Assembly (NCBI GenBank): GCA_002375465.1
Contig: DFLT01000003.1
Location: 124,001 to 188,000, forward strand
Direction: 5' to 3'
Origin: Alphaproteobacteria bacterium UBA3612
GTDB taxonomy: Bacteria; Pseudomonadota; Alphaproteobacteria; Sphingomonadales; Sphingomonadaceae
Length of the DNA stretch: 64,000 nucleotides
The notes below the pieces were generated by a model, which had not been told where the DNA came from, ran no database searches, and saw nothing but the letters and a program-made list of their open reading frames with translations. The position numbers and the translations under genes were made by a program. Positions 36,573-45,915 of the stretch are shown piece after piece (the first letter of the stretch is position 1; each line of letters begins with the position of its first letter).

Positions 36573-37976
36573 GTGGCAGCGGTACAGAATAAGTCGCGCG
36601 GGTGGTCGCCAGAGACCATGAGCCCCTATCAATATGCAATTATTGCACTTTGCTGTATCGCCAACATCGCTGACGGCTTCGATGTGGTGTCGCTGGCTCT
36701 GGCCGCCCCTGTCCTGTCGACGGAATGGGCGATGGACCCCGCCGTCCTCGGTTCGCTGTTCAGCGCCGCCGCCGTCGGCCTGACGGTCGGGGCCTTTCTG
36801 GTTGCCCCTCAGGCAGACAAACTCGGTCGACGACCAGTCATGCTGATCGCGCTTGGATCTCTGGCCGCAGCGCTGCTGCTGACCAGTATCGTCTCAAATA
36901 TTTGGCAGCTGCTCGTGCTGCGCTTCATCACCGGCATCGGTTTGGGCACGCTGGTCGTCTGCCTGAACACTACGGTCGCCGAGTTCGCGAGCGAAAAAAT
37001 GCGAAACCTTGCGCTCGCCATTCTCCACACGGGTTTTACAGTGGGCATGATCCTTGGCAGCGGGATCGCAACGCTCGTTCTGGAGCCGATTGGCTGGCGC
37101 GCGATCTTTTTTACGGCAGGTCTGCTGAACGTCGCGACCTTTGTCTTGGGCTTCATGCTGCTGGGAGAATCTCCTGCCTTTCTGGCAGCGAGGAAGCGTG
37201 CACGCGATCTGGTCAAGCTGGACCGGCTGGGAAAGCGGATGCGCATTCTCAATCTGCGGGAATTGGTGATTTCCGGACTGTCGACCTCAGCGGACCCTTC
37301 CGAGGGGAAATTCCGCATGCTGCTTTCCAACGACCTGCGTAACCGTACGATCCTGCTGTGGCTGGCATCGCTGACATATGCCATCGTCGGATATTTCCTG
37401 ATGAACTGGAAACCGACGATCCTCGCCAATGCGGGCCTGTCGCCCACGCTGGCGGCGGCGAGCGGTATGGTGACGGGGTTGTGCGGCGCGCTGGGGCACC
37501 TCGCCATGGGTATCTGGGGGCGCAAGGTGGGCGAGGGGCGGCTTACCGCGATCTTCTTTACCGCATCGGCGGTGACGCTGGTCATGTTTGGATTGCAACC
37601 GCCCGTGCCGATCATCCTGCTGGCCATTGCTGGGCTGACGACGTTCTTCGTCGTGGGTGCCTATACAGGGCTGTTCCTGGTTTCAGTGCTTATGTACCCG
37701 CCTGCGGCCCAGAACACCGGACTCGGTTTCGTTGTCGGCTTCGGCCGCATCGGCGCCATTATCGGACCCATGATCGGCGGTTTCCTGTTGAGCGCCGGGT
37801 TCGACCGCATGGCGACCTATTTCATCTTCTCCGCGATCGCGATCATTCCGGCCATTACCATGCATATGGCCAACCGCCTGGCCGCCCGCGACCTGCGCGC
37901 GGCGGAAGAAGATGCGCAAGCGACCGCCAATCTGGAAAGGACACCCGATGCCGAACGCAGCGGTCAAGCTGTTTGA
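36573..37976 (+). CDS. MFS transporter, AAHS type
   Basis: 467 residues, start GTG 36573 with GGGAGGC upstream. Twelve hydrophobic segments, DGFDVV in TM1, ADKLGRRP in the TM2-3 loop. It is the first gene of a plus-strand operon MFS - amidohydrolase - amidohydrolase. Its 3' end overlaps the next gene by 29 bp. The same set of three gene types appears at 19000-22506, so this is the second copy of a carrier-plus-two-hydrolases module. Confidence 0.87.
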   Translation: MAAVQNKSRGWSPETMSPYQYAIIALCCIANIADGFDVVSLALAAPVLSTEWAMDPAVLGSLFSAAAVGLTVGAFLVAPQADKLGRRPVMLIALGSLAAALLLTSIVSNIWQLLVLRFITGIGLGTLVVCLNTTVAEFASEKMRNLALAILHTGFTVGMILGSGIATLVLEPIGWRAIFFTAGLLNVATFVLGFMLLGESPAFLAARKRARDLVKLDRLGKRMRILNLRELVISGLSTSADPSEGKFRMLLSNDLRNRTILLWLASLTYAIVGYFLMNWKPTILANAGLSPTLAAASGMVTGLCGALGHLAMGIWGRKVGEGRLTAIFFTASAVTLVMFGLQPPVPIILLAIAGLTTFFVVGAYTGLFLVSVLMYPPAAQNTGLGFVVGFGRIGAIIGPMIGGFLLSAGFDRMATYFIFSAIAIIPAITMHMANRLAARDLRAAEEDAQATANLERTPDAERSGQAV

Positions 37977-38844
37977 TACCCACGCGCATTTCTTTACCAG
38001 CGACACAGACGCATATCCGGTGGACGTCACCGGTGCACGCGAAGGCGAAGATGCAATCCGGCAGCGTATTTCGAAAGACCCTATAGACGCGGAACGGCTG
38101 TTGAACCTGTGGGACGAGACCGGCGTAACGGGCGGCGCGGCGGTTCAGTACAACACGATCTATAAAACCGACAATCGCTATGCCCTGGCCGTGGCGGATC
38201 AGCACCCGGATCGCGCGTCCACAGTCCTGATCCTGAACGCCGCCGCACCCGATACGCCGGCAATTATCCGCGAACTGGCAAAGGCGCACAATGTCGCCGG
38301 CCTTCGCCTGTTCGGATATCCTGACGAAAGGGGCGAGTATCCCTGGCTGGATTCCTCGGCTGCTCTGAAAAGCTGGGAAATGGCCGCGTCGCTGGGCCTT
38401 TCCATGGTCGTCATGTACGCACCGGGTCGGCCGTCTGCAGCGGCGTTGCAGCGGATAAAGGGGCTGGCCCGGCGCTTTCCATCCACGCCGATCGCGATCG
38501 ATCATTGCGGCTGGCCAGCGGTGGACAGCGGCGACGAAGGAACCGTCGGTGCCGAGCATGCCGCCCTTGCCGATGCAGCCAACATCCATTTCAAATTCAC
38601 GCAAATAAACCTGAACCGCTTCCAGGAAAACGGCATCGACCCTGCCCGCTTCGTACAAGAAATGGTGCACGTTTTTGGCGCGCGCCGCCTGATGTGGGGG
38701 TCGGATGTGGGTAATACGACCGTGACGTATGGGGACATGGTCGCCCAGGCGATTGCCGCGACCTCTCTGTTGAGCGAGGAGGAGCGGGTGCAGGTTCTGC
38801 ACGACAATGGACAAAGGCTGTTTGGGCGGGGAGTCGCGATTTGA
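37948..38844 (+). CDS. Amidohydrolase-2 family hydrolase (COG3618 lactonase type)
   Basis: 298 residues from ATG 37948 with GGAAAGGACACC upstream, inside the end of the MFS gene. Motifs are KLFDTHAHFF, IAIDHCGWP and LMWGSDVGN. It is a paralogue of the gene at 19000 by GAREGEDA, AVQYNTIYKTDNRY and QVLHDNGQRLF. The stop overlaps the TTG of the next hydrolase by four bases (TTGA). The likely reaction is hydrolysis of a lactone or related intermediate in the cytoplasm. Confidence 0.85.
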   Translation: MPNAAVKLFDTHAHFFTSDTDAYPVDVTGAREGEDAIRQRISKDPIDAERLLNLWDETGVTGGAAVQYNTIYKTDNRYALAVADQHPDRASTVLILNAAAPDTPAIIRELAKAHNVAGLRLFGYPDERGEYPWLDSSAALKSWEMAASLGLSMVVMYAPGRPSAAALQRIKGLARRFPSTPIAIDHCGWPAVDSGDEGTVGAEHAALADAANIHFKFTQINLNRFQENGIDPARFVQEMVHVFGARRLMWGSDVGNTTVTYGDMVAQAIAATSLLSEEERVQVLHDNGQRLFGRGVAI

Positions 38845-39647
38845 CCAGCGAGGTTGCCGACCCCCCGATCATCGACACGCACTGCCACGTCTTCACGCAG
38901 TCGATGCCGCTGACCGATACGGCATGGACACGGCCCGGCTATGATTATCCCGTCGAAACCTATCTGGCTGACCTCGATGCCCATGGTGTCGCCTTTGGCG
39001 TGGTGACAGCGGCCAGCCTGTTCGGCGATTATAATGATTACACGCTGCGATGCCTTGACGCCCATGACCGGCTGCGCGCGACGGTCATGCTGGACCCTGC
39101 CACAGGTGCCACGGAACTGGCTGACTTGCGCCGGCGCGGCGTGCGGGGGGTACGTTTTCAGATCGCGATGAGCGACGCCCTGCCCGATCTGTCGTCCTAT
39201 GGCTTTCGCCGCTTTGTCCGCCGCCTTGCCGATGCGGATCTGCATCTGGAACTGAACCTATCAGGGCCGCAGCTGGCGAAGATGCTGCCGGCGCTCCAAG
39301 ATCAAGGCGTAAAGATCGTCATCGACCATTTCGCCCTGCTGCGATCCGAAGGGGAGATGGAGGGCGAGGGTTTCGTCGCGGCGATGAAGTCCATCGAAAA
39401 CGGCCGCACCTGGATAAAGCTGTCCGCCGGCTTCCGCCTGCCGCCCGCAGCAATCGCCCGCTATGCTGCGCGACTGCTGCAAGTGGCCGGTCCGGAACGG
39501 CTGCTGTGGGGAAGCGACGCGCCCTATGTCGGGTGCGAAGACCGGATGACCTATGCCGCGGCGCTGCAGATGTTTTACGATATCGTACCCGATGAGCGCA
39601 CCCGGCGGGAAATTTCAGACAGCGGCCTGCGGCTGTACTTTTTCTGA
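38841..39647 (+). CDS. Amidohydrolase-2 family hydrolase (COG3618), second type
   Basis: 268 residues, start TTG 38841 overlapping the previous stop. Motifs are IIDTHCHVFTQSMPL, IVIDHFALL and RLLWGSDAPY. It pairs with the gene at 20340 through YDYPVETYLADLDAHG and SLFGDYNDYTL. Because both paralogue types stay together in both modules, they probably act in sequence, or on two isomers, of one pathway intermediate. Confidence 0.85.
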   Translation: MTSEVADPPIIDTHCHVFTQSMPLTDTAWTRPGYDYPVETYLADLDAHGVAFGVVTAASLFGDYNDYTLRCLDAHDRLRATVMLDPATGATELADLRRRGVRGVRFQIAMSDALPDLSSYGFRRFVRRLADADLHLELNLSGPQLAKMLPALQDQGVKIVIDHFALLRSEGEMEGEGFVAAMKSIENGRTWIKLSAGFRLPPAAIARYAARLLQVAGPERLLWGSDAPYVGCEDRMTYAAALQMFYDIVPDERTRREISDSGLRLYFF

Positions 39648-39816
39648 TCCCTGCCCTGCCCCGGTCCTGTCCCGCGCGTGGGTCATGGCCCACAGCCGGG
39701 TTGGGAGCGAATATGGTTCACCTGCCGCCGGCGCGGCCGCATCGTGCAAATCAACAGCAGTGTCCGACGACGGGATACCCTGAGGACGAACGACCTGCAT
39801 AGCCGAGGGGACGATC

Positions 39817-41040
39817 ATGGCCGAAGCCGCGACTGCAGCGAAATATCAGCATCAGGCGCAGGACCCCGATCACGATGCAGCGCTCCATGCCCCGGATAGC
39901 AGGGCACCCAAGGATTTCCGTTTTTACGACAATCGTCAGAAATACCTGATGTTCGTGAATACCTGTTCTGAAAAATGGGTCGTCGCAGACCGGGCCGCCC
40001 GCGAGCTGACCAAGCTGAAGCCACAGCCGCCCGCCGTGCGGTTCTTCGATGCGGGCATGGGCGACGGCACGGTGCTGGCGCGGGTGATGCGGTCCATGCA
40101 TGCGGCCTATCCGCGTTTCCCCTTCCTCATATCCGGCAAGGAAATCAGTCTCGAAGATGTCCGCCTGACGCTGGACAAAATGCCGGACCGCTTTTTCGAA
40201 CATCCCGAAACAGTTCTGGCGATAACCAATATTTCCTATGCAGACGCGCCCTGGCTGGTTCCCGCCAACAATGAATTGCGCGACCGCATTGTTTGGAAAA
40301 CCGTCGCACTGAAGGGTGAAACAACTGCGGAATTTGAACGCCAGATCCTGCAGCTACAGACGTTTCTCGCCAGCAATTGGCGCACGAAGGTATCGGAAAA
40401 GACCGGCAGCCTGGTTCCGGAGACGCCCACAACGCTGATCCTGTATAGAGAGGATTGCGCGTTCCTGCTGGACGACATCATTCCGCAAAAGGACGCGCCG
40501 CGCGCAGATTATGATCTGATAATCGCCAGCCAACCCTTCCGGCTGAGTGCCAGCATAGAGTTCAAGGCCGGGCGCATCCTGGCGCCGCTCGCCCGGGGCC
40601 TGCGGGAAAAGGGGCGGCTCCTCGGCATTCATTCCGCGGGAAATGATCCAGGGCTGGAGATCATTCAACAGGTCTGGCCGCAGGAGGACCCGTTCACGAC
40701 ATCGCGCTTCATGCTGCTGGATGCCACGCGCGCGGCGCTGGGGGACGAGGCAAACCAGTTCAGTTTCAATCCCCTGCCAAGTTCCGAAGCTCTGTTCCGA
40801 TATGAAATGCATACGCTGCCCGACGAGATCGACAATGAAGCCGCGTCAATCGGCACATCGACCTTGCTCGCCGCGTGGAATGCCGCAACCTATGTCGCCC
40901 AGATCGACGAAGAACGCCTGTCCGAGGCGATGACCAATTCGGGCTATCTGGACGCCACCCGAAAGATCCTGCGCAAAAATGGCGAGCTGTGGTTCAACGA
41001 CGAAAGCTACGTCGTCGTGCGGGAGAGCGGCAGTGTCTGA
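39817..41040 (+). CDS. Class I methyltransferase-like protein of unknown role
   Basis: 407 residues. After a polar 32-residue lead comes FRFYDNRQKYLMFVNT, then a SAM-binding-type loop FFDAGMGDGT (about 77-85), an acidic end of strand 2 (GKEISLEDV), YDLIIASQPF as motif IV and GRLLGIHSAG. The fold recalls EgtD-type or class I methyltransferases, but I do not recognise a named family. The paralogue at 53831 carries an added helix-turn-helix. The MetF-like gene starts inside its 3' end, so they are translationally coupled, which hints at C1 metabolism. SAM binding is inferred from motifs only. Confidence 0.65.
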   Translation: MAEAATAAKYQHQAQDPDHDAALHAPDSRAPKDFRFYDNRQKYLMFVNTCSEKWVVADRAARELTKLKPQPPAVRFFDAGMGDGTVLARVMRSMHAAYPRFPFLISGKEISLEDVRLTLDKMPDRFFEHPETVLAITNISYADAPWLVPANNELRDRIVWKTVALKGETTAEFERQILQLQTFLASNWRTKVSEKTGSLVPETPTTLILYREDCAFLLDDIIPQKDAPRADYDLIIASQPFRLSASIEFKAGRILAPLARGLREKGRLLGIHSAGNDPGLEIIQQVWPQEDPFTTSRFMLLDATRAALGDEANQFSFNPLPSSEALFRYEMHTLPDEIDNEAASIGTSTLLAAWNAATYVAQIDEERLSEAMTNSGYLDATRKILRKNGELWFNDESYVVVRESGSV

Positions 41041-41998
41041 GCGCCCACTGCGCGCAGAGGCTGGACCGGGCGCGCGAGCCGCGAGGGCGGCGCCCGAACA
41101 ACTGCACGGCAGGATCGTCGCACTTGCGCGCAATGGATCCTATGAAATCGCGGCGGGCGAGCCAGACACACTCGATGCCGCGGCGGAGATGCTTCCGCCG
41201 GGTTGTGAGATCTCGATCACCTGGTTGCCAAAGGACGATGACGTCACCCGCATTACCGCCGCCCGCCGGATTCGAGAGAGGGGATTTGTGCCCGTACCGC
41301 ACATCGCCGCCCGCATGGTGGAAAGCGAAGCAAATCTGGCATCCCTTCTGGGACGGTTGAGCGATGCTGCCGGTGTCGGGAAGATACTCGCGATCAGCGG
41401 GGATGCGCGACATTCACACGGGCCATTTGCCGACAGCAGCGCGATGATCGCCAGCCACGCCTTTGCCGAGGCCCGTCTTGAGGAGGTGGCCCTCGGCGGT
41501 TATCCCGAGGGTCATCCCGGCCTGGATCGGGGGGAACTGAATCATATACTTGATGCCAAGATCGCGAAGCTGCGCGAGTTGGCGATCCGGCCCAGTATCG
41601 TCACGCAATTCTGCTTCGACGCCAAGCCCATCGAATGGTGGCTGCAAGATTTCCGCCAGCGATATGAGGAAGTGCCCGTGCGCATCGGACTGGCAGGGCC
41701 TGCGGGAGTACGCACGCTGATGCGCTATGCCCGCATTTGCGGCATCGGCCCGTCTGCTAAGGCACTAGTGTCGAGGGGTGCGTCTATTGCCCGCCTGCTG
41801 ATGGAATCGACCCCCGACCCCATCATCACCGACCTTGCCGGCTCACCAAATTATCAAAGCTTCAAGCCGGTAGGCTTTCATTTTTTCCCATTCGGCGGGT
41901 TAGAGCGCACCGCTGAGTGGGTTACGGCAATTGCCGCCGGGCGATTTCGTCTGCGATCCTCTGAATCGGGTTTTGCAGCAGATATAGCCAAGCCCTAG
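41033..41998 (+). CDS. Methylenetetrahydrofolate reductase-like (MetF family) protein
   Basis: 321 residues from GTG 41033, which overlaps the previous stop by eight bases and has GGAGAG upstream. A barrel of MetF type is indicated by YEIAAGEPDTLDAA, ITWLPKDDDVTRI, VPHIAARMV, KILAISGDARH, GYPEGHPG, SIVTQFCFDA and RIGLAGPAG. GYPEGHP and QFCFD are signature blocks. MetF links 5,10-methylene- and 5-methyl-tetrahydrofolate. Inside a catabolic cluster such a gene usually recycles methyl groups taken from methoxylated aromatics, as MetF does beside LigM in Sphingobium. Here no LigM/GcvT gene is present. Confidence 0.8.
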   Translation: MSERPLRAEAGPGARAARAAPEQLHGRIVALARNGSYEIAAGEPDTLDAAAEMLPPGCEISITWLPKDDDVTRITAARRIRERGFVPVPHIAARMVESEANLASLLGRLSDAAGVGKILAISGDARHSHGPFADSSAMIASHAFAEARLEEVALGGYPEGHPGLDRGELNHILDAKIAKLRELAIRPSIVTQFCFDAKPIEWWLQDFRQRYEEVPVRIGLAGPAGVRTLMRYARICGIGPSAKALVSRGASIARLLMESTPDPIITDLAGSPNYQSFKPVGFHFFPFGGLERTAEWVTAIAAGRFRLRSSESGFAADIAKP

Positions 41999-42026
41999 CG
42001 AGGTGGCGTAGAACTTCATCACCGCG

Positions 42027-43676
42027 TCAGCTTGCATGCTCGTTATAATCTCGCGCCACGAAGCCGTCGCTTCCGGGCTGTACCTCCACATAATGGGCGG
42101 GGTGAACCTCCAGCATGCGGTGCACCTCAGGCTGTCCCGGACCCTTATGCAGGGCGAAGATTCGCTCGCGAAAACCGCTATCGGCATGGGTTCGCCGCTG
42201 ATTATGGCGGACATATTCCAGCCAGGTCGACACGTGATAGCGCTCTATCCACAATTCGGGATCGGCGAGATCGCGGTACAGCGCCCATCGGCGTGCGCCG
42301 TCGCGCCGTCGCACGCGCCGCCATTGCCGCATCTCGTTCAGGAATTCTGGAACGTCTGCGGGGGCGACGCGATACAAAATGCTGACGGCCACCGGCCCAT
42401 TGCGTGCCTCCACCGGCACGGCGGTATCCGGCGTCGTCCAGCGGCGGAGCGGGTCGAGGTTCAGGTCCTCGAATTCCGGCAGAGGGAGGAAGCGACCGAC
42501 AATGATGCTGCCCAAATGAAGCGCGGCGCAAATTGCCAAGGCAAGCGGAATGCCCAGATTGTCGGCAGCAATGCCGAACAGCCAACTGCCAAGCGCCATA
42601 CCACCAAAGATCGCGGTTTGCTGCACCGAGATTGCCCGCGCGACGACCCAGCGTGGAGAGGCAAGCTGTATGGTCACGTTCAGCGTCGACATGCCCAGAA
42701 TCCAGCCGCACCCCGCCAGCGCCAGCGCCGGCATCGCGGTAAACAGGCTGCCGCTGAGCGCTGTTCCGGCCGCGCCGATGGCAATCAACAATGATGCAAT
42801 TGCCACGATCCTTTCGATGCTGAGGCTGCGGCGCAGGCGCGCGCTGGCGAAGGCGCCGCCAACGGCGCCGGCACCGAAAGCGCCAAGCAGCAGGCCGTAG
42901 ATCAGCGCGCCGCCGCCGATAATGTCCCGGGCGATCACGGGCATCAAAGCCGTGACCGCGCTGGCGGAGATGGCAAAGATGGCAGAACGTGCGATGACGA
43001 CCAAATGATGCGGCGACATCACGAAGTATCGCAGGCCGCTGGTGACCGCATTGCCGATCCGTTCCGGCGGCAATTCCTCGTCCGTCGGCGGCACCTTCCA
43101 TCGCAGCAATACCGCGATCAGGGGCAGATAGCTGAAACAGTTTACAGCAAAAGCGGCGGCAGAGCCCGCCGCCGCCACGATCGCGCCGCCAATGGCAGGC
43201 CCCCCACTACGCGCCACGTTGAAGGCGATGCTGTTATAGGCAACAGCCGCAGGCAGGACCGGCTTTGGCACAATATCCCCGACCGTTGCCTGCCAGGCAG
43301 GACTGTTCAGCGCCATTCCGCAACCGATCAGGAACGTAAAGCCGAGCAGCAGATATGGGGTGATCAGGTCGCTGGCTGACAAAAAGACAAGGGCCAAAGA
43401 TACGAACAGCATCAGCCCCTGCGCGACCAGCATTACACGGCGCCGGTCGAAACTGTCGGCAATGGCCCCCGAAAGGAGTGCCAGCAACATGATCGGCAGC
43501 GAGGTCGAGGTCTGCACCAGCGCAACCATAGCGGGTGAGCGGGCAATTTCGGTCATCAGCCAGGCCGCGCCGACCGATTGAATGACGTAGCCGAGATTTG
43601 ACACAAGGTTCGCCAGCCATAGCGAACGGTAAAGGGGAATACTGAAAGGAGATGCAGGAGGAGACGTTTCGGCCAA
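42027..43676 (-). CDS. MFS_3 (DHA3/EntS-like) transporter with C-terminal soluble domain
   Basis: 549 residues from TTG 43676, favoured because GGGGAGGTG lies just upstream. GTG at 43712 would put this site inside the gene. About 400 residues form twelve membrane segments (SLWLANLVSNLGYVIQSVGAAW, DSFDRRRV loop). A soluble tail of about 120 residues has VSILYRVAPADVPEFLNEM and an ABM-like pattern (LYRDLADPELWIERYH), standard for the MFS_3 family. Relatives export siderophores or drugs. It may export an intermediate or give tolerance to a toxic substrate. It converges on the MetF-like gene. Confidence 0.82.
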   Translation of the reverse strand: MAETSPPASPFSIPLYRSLWLANLVSNLGYVIQSVGAAWLMTEIARSPAMVALVQTSTSLPIMLLALLSGAIADSFDRRRVMLVAQGLMLFVSLALVFLSASDLITPYLLLGFTFLIGCGMALNSPAWQATVGDIVPKPVLPAAVAYNSIAFNVARSGGPAIGGAIVAAAGSAAAFAVNCFSYLPLIAVLLRWKVPPTDEELPPERIGNAVTSGLRYFVMSPHHLVVIARSAIFAISASAVTALMPVIARDIIGGGALIYGLLLGAFGAGAVGGAFASARLRRSLSIERIVAIASLLIAIGAAGTALSGSLFTAMPALALAGCGWILGMSTLNVTIQLASPRWVVARAISVQQTAIFGGMALGSWLFGIAADNLGIPLALAICAALHLGSIIVGRFLPLPEFEDLNLDPLRRWTTPDTAVPVEARNGPVAVSILYRVAPADVPEFLNEMRQWRRVRRRDGARRWALYRDLADPELWIERYHVSTWLEYVRHNQRRTHADSGFRERIFALHKGPGQPEVHRMLEVHPAHYVEVQPGSDGFVARDYNEHAS

Positions 43677-43770
43677 GCTGTGCGCACCTCCCCGGCAATA
43701 TCCCTGTCCCACTTGGTCCAGACTATTGCCCTATACAGGTTTTCGAAGGTCTTGCCTTATCATCCTGCGA

Positions 43771-45858
43771 TCACTCCGCGATAATTTCATCCCAGTCTTC
43801 GTTCGCGCGGCCAACCAGATAAGCGCGGATCGCCTGTGCATCATCTTCGCTGATCAGATCGGCAAAGCTGGCCATGCCCATTTCGCGCCGAGAGCCGCCA
43901 ATGACGATGTCCATGAATTCGGCGTGGGTTTCCGGCGACATCATACGCAGATCCTTGATCCCGCCGCGCGCCTGTTCGCCGTGACAGGCGGCGCAATAAT
44001 CGGCGTAGAGCTGTTCGCCCTGTGCAATGACTTCCGCAGAGGCGCCCGTATCCTCCGGCCGTATTAGGCCGGGACCATCGTCGGCGACCGGCGGCAGTTC
44101 AGCGGTTCCGCCCAATTTGAACACCAGCAGGCGTGGCGATTCCGACAGGGGAAAGCCGAGCGATTTCGCGCTTGTGGAGTGGGCGAGGCCGCCGCCCCAA
44201 CCGGCATTGACGGCGATATACTGCTCGCCATCAATTTCATAGCTGATCGGCGCTGCAATCGGCACCTGCTGGACCGGCATTTCCCAGACCTTTTCCCCGT
44301 CATCGGCGCGATATGCGGCAAAGGTGCCGCCCACCGTGCCCTGAAATACTAGATTGCCCGCCGTCGCCAGGATGCCGCCGCTCCCACGAACCGGATAGGG
44401 TACGCGCCAGCTTTCTTTCTGGGCCACCGGATCCCAGGCTGTCAGCCAGGTCTTGTTATACTTCGCGGCAAATTCGGCGGCAGCCTTTCGCGTCAGATCA
44501 TAGCCGGTGGTCGAAATACCCAACTGGCTCATCTGTCCGGGTGTCTGCTCAAAATCCGGGTTGACCGAATAGGCCATATACATCTCGGTGACCGGAAAAT
44601 AGGCGAGGCCCGTCTGCGGGCTGTACGCCATGGGGTTCCAATTATGGCCGCCCGCCGGCCCTGGCGACACGATTACCGGCGTCTCTCCATAACGCGCTTC
44701 GGGATTGACGATCGGTCGGCCATCGTCGTCGATACCCAGCGCCCAGTTCATGGCGACATAGGGTTCCGCCGAAATCAGCTCACCGGTCGCGCGGTCCAGA
44801 ACATAGAAGAAGCCGTTCTTCGGCGCCTGCATCAAGACCTTGCGCTGTCTGCCGTCGATGTCGAGGTCAGCCAGGATCATCGACTGAGTCGCGGTATAGT
44901 CCCATTCGTCGCCGGGCACCGTCTGATAGTGCCAGACATATTCGCCGGTATCCGCCCTTAATGCGACGATTGAGGACAGGAACAGATTGTCGCCCCCTGC
45001 CGGGCTGCGATAGCGCAGTGGCCACGGGCCGCCATTGCCGACGCCAAGATAAACGAGATCGAGTTCGGGGTCGTAGACGATGGAATCCCAAACGGTACCG
45101 CCGCCGCCACGCTTCCACCATTCGCCGGTCCATGTCTTTGCGGCCATCTCCATAGCCTCGGACTCAAAGCCGTCGGCCGGGTTGCCGGGGACCGTGTAGA
45201 ACCGCCAGATCTGTTCGCCGGTCTCGACATCATAAGCGGTAACATAGCCGCGCGCCGCACCCTCTGCGCCGGCATTGCCGATGACGACCTTACCGTCATA
45301 GACGCGCGGGGCGCCGGTGATCGTATAGGGCCACACCGGGTCGAAGGTTTCCACGCTCCACACGGGGCTGCCCGTCTTCGCATCGACGGCGATGACGCGT
45401 CCATCCAGCGTGGCAATGATGATCTTGCCATTCCAAGCAGCTAGGCCGCGCGTAACGATATCGCAGCAGGCGTCGCGCCCCTTTTCACGATCCACCTGCG
45501 GATCGAAGCGCCAAAGCTCCTCGCCCGTTTTCGCGTCATAGGCGACGGTCACATTCCAGGGTTCGATATTATAAAGCACTCCGTCGATCATCAGAGGCGA
45601 CGCCTCGACGCCGCGATCGACGGGCAAATCGGCGAACCATGTCAGATCGAGTTCCGACACATTATCGGCATTGATCCTGGAAAGCGGACTGAACCGCTGC
45701 TCTCCATAGGTACGGCCCGGCGCCATCCATTGGCCGGGAAACTGGTCCGCCGCAGTCAACCGGTTATGATCGACCTCTGCCGGCCCGGCCCAGGACGTCA
45801 TATGAATCGCCAGCGCTGCCGCCCCCGCCGCAAGAAATAGCTTTTTAACCTGCCTCAT
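43771..45858 (-). CDS. PQQ-dependent alcohol dehydrogenase, quinohaemoprotein type
   Basis: 695 residues: signal peptide (1-24), an eight-bladed propeller with the vicinal cysteine pair DACCD that lies against PQQ, a catalytic Asp in GDEWDYT, repeated W-motifs such as DAKTGEELWRF, and a C-terminal cytochrome c domain (CAACH, Met in EMGMASF). That is the type II quinohaemoprotein alcohol dehydrogenase layout. It oxidises an alcohol in the periplasm and passes electrons to a cytochrome. No pqq biosynthesis gene is in the window, so PQQ must come from elsewhere. Confidence 0.9.
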   Translation of the reverse strand: MRQVKKLFLAAGAAALAIHMTSWAGPAEVDHNRLTAADQFPGQWMAPGRTYGEQRFSPLSRINADNVSELDLTWFADLPVDRGVEASPLMIDGVLYNIEPWNVTVAYDAKTGEELWRFDPQVDREKGRDACCDIVTRGLAAWNGKIIIATLDGRVIAVDAKTGSPVWSVETFDPVWPYTITGAPRVYDGKVVIGNAGAEGAARGYVTAYDVETGEQIWRFYTVPGNPADGFESEAMEMAAKTWTGEWWKRGGGGTVWDSIVYDPELDLVYLGVGNGGPWPLRYRSPAGGDNLFLSSIVALRADTGEYVWHYQTVPGDEWDYTATQSMILADLDIDGRQRKVLMQAPKNGFFYVLDRATGELISAEPYVAMNWALGIDDDGRPIVNPEARYGETPVIVSPGPAGGHNWNPMAYSPQTGLAYFPVTEMYMAYSVNPDFEQTPGQMSQLGISTTGYDLTRKAAAEFAAKYNKTWLTAWDPVAQKESWRVPYPVRGSGGILATAGNLVFQGTVGGTFAAYRADDGEKVWEMPVQQVPIAAPISYEIDGEQYIAVNAGWGGGLAHSTSAKSLGFPLSESPRLLVFKLGGTAELPPVADDGPGLIRPEDTGASAEVIAQGEQLYADYCAACHGEQARGGIKDLRMMSPETHAEFMDIVIGGSRREMGMASFADLISEDDAQAIRAYLVGRANEDWDEIIAE

Positions 45859-45915
45859 AGCGATCTTCTAATTCCCTGGTTTTCAGCGGTCGAACAGAAG
45901 GAGCGACGCCTGCGA

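Noticed and set aside
39648..39816. A small gene or terminator between the amidohydrolase and the methyltransferase-like gene
   Set aside because: Only a short imperfect GTGGG/CCCAC hairpin is visible, without a T-run, and open frames there have no ribosome-binding site or conserved pattern.
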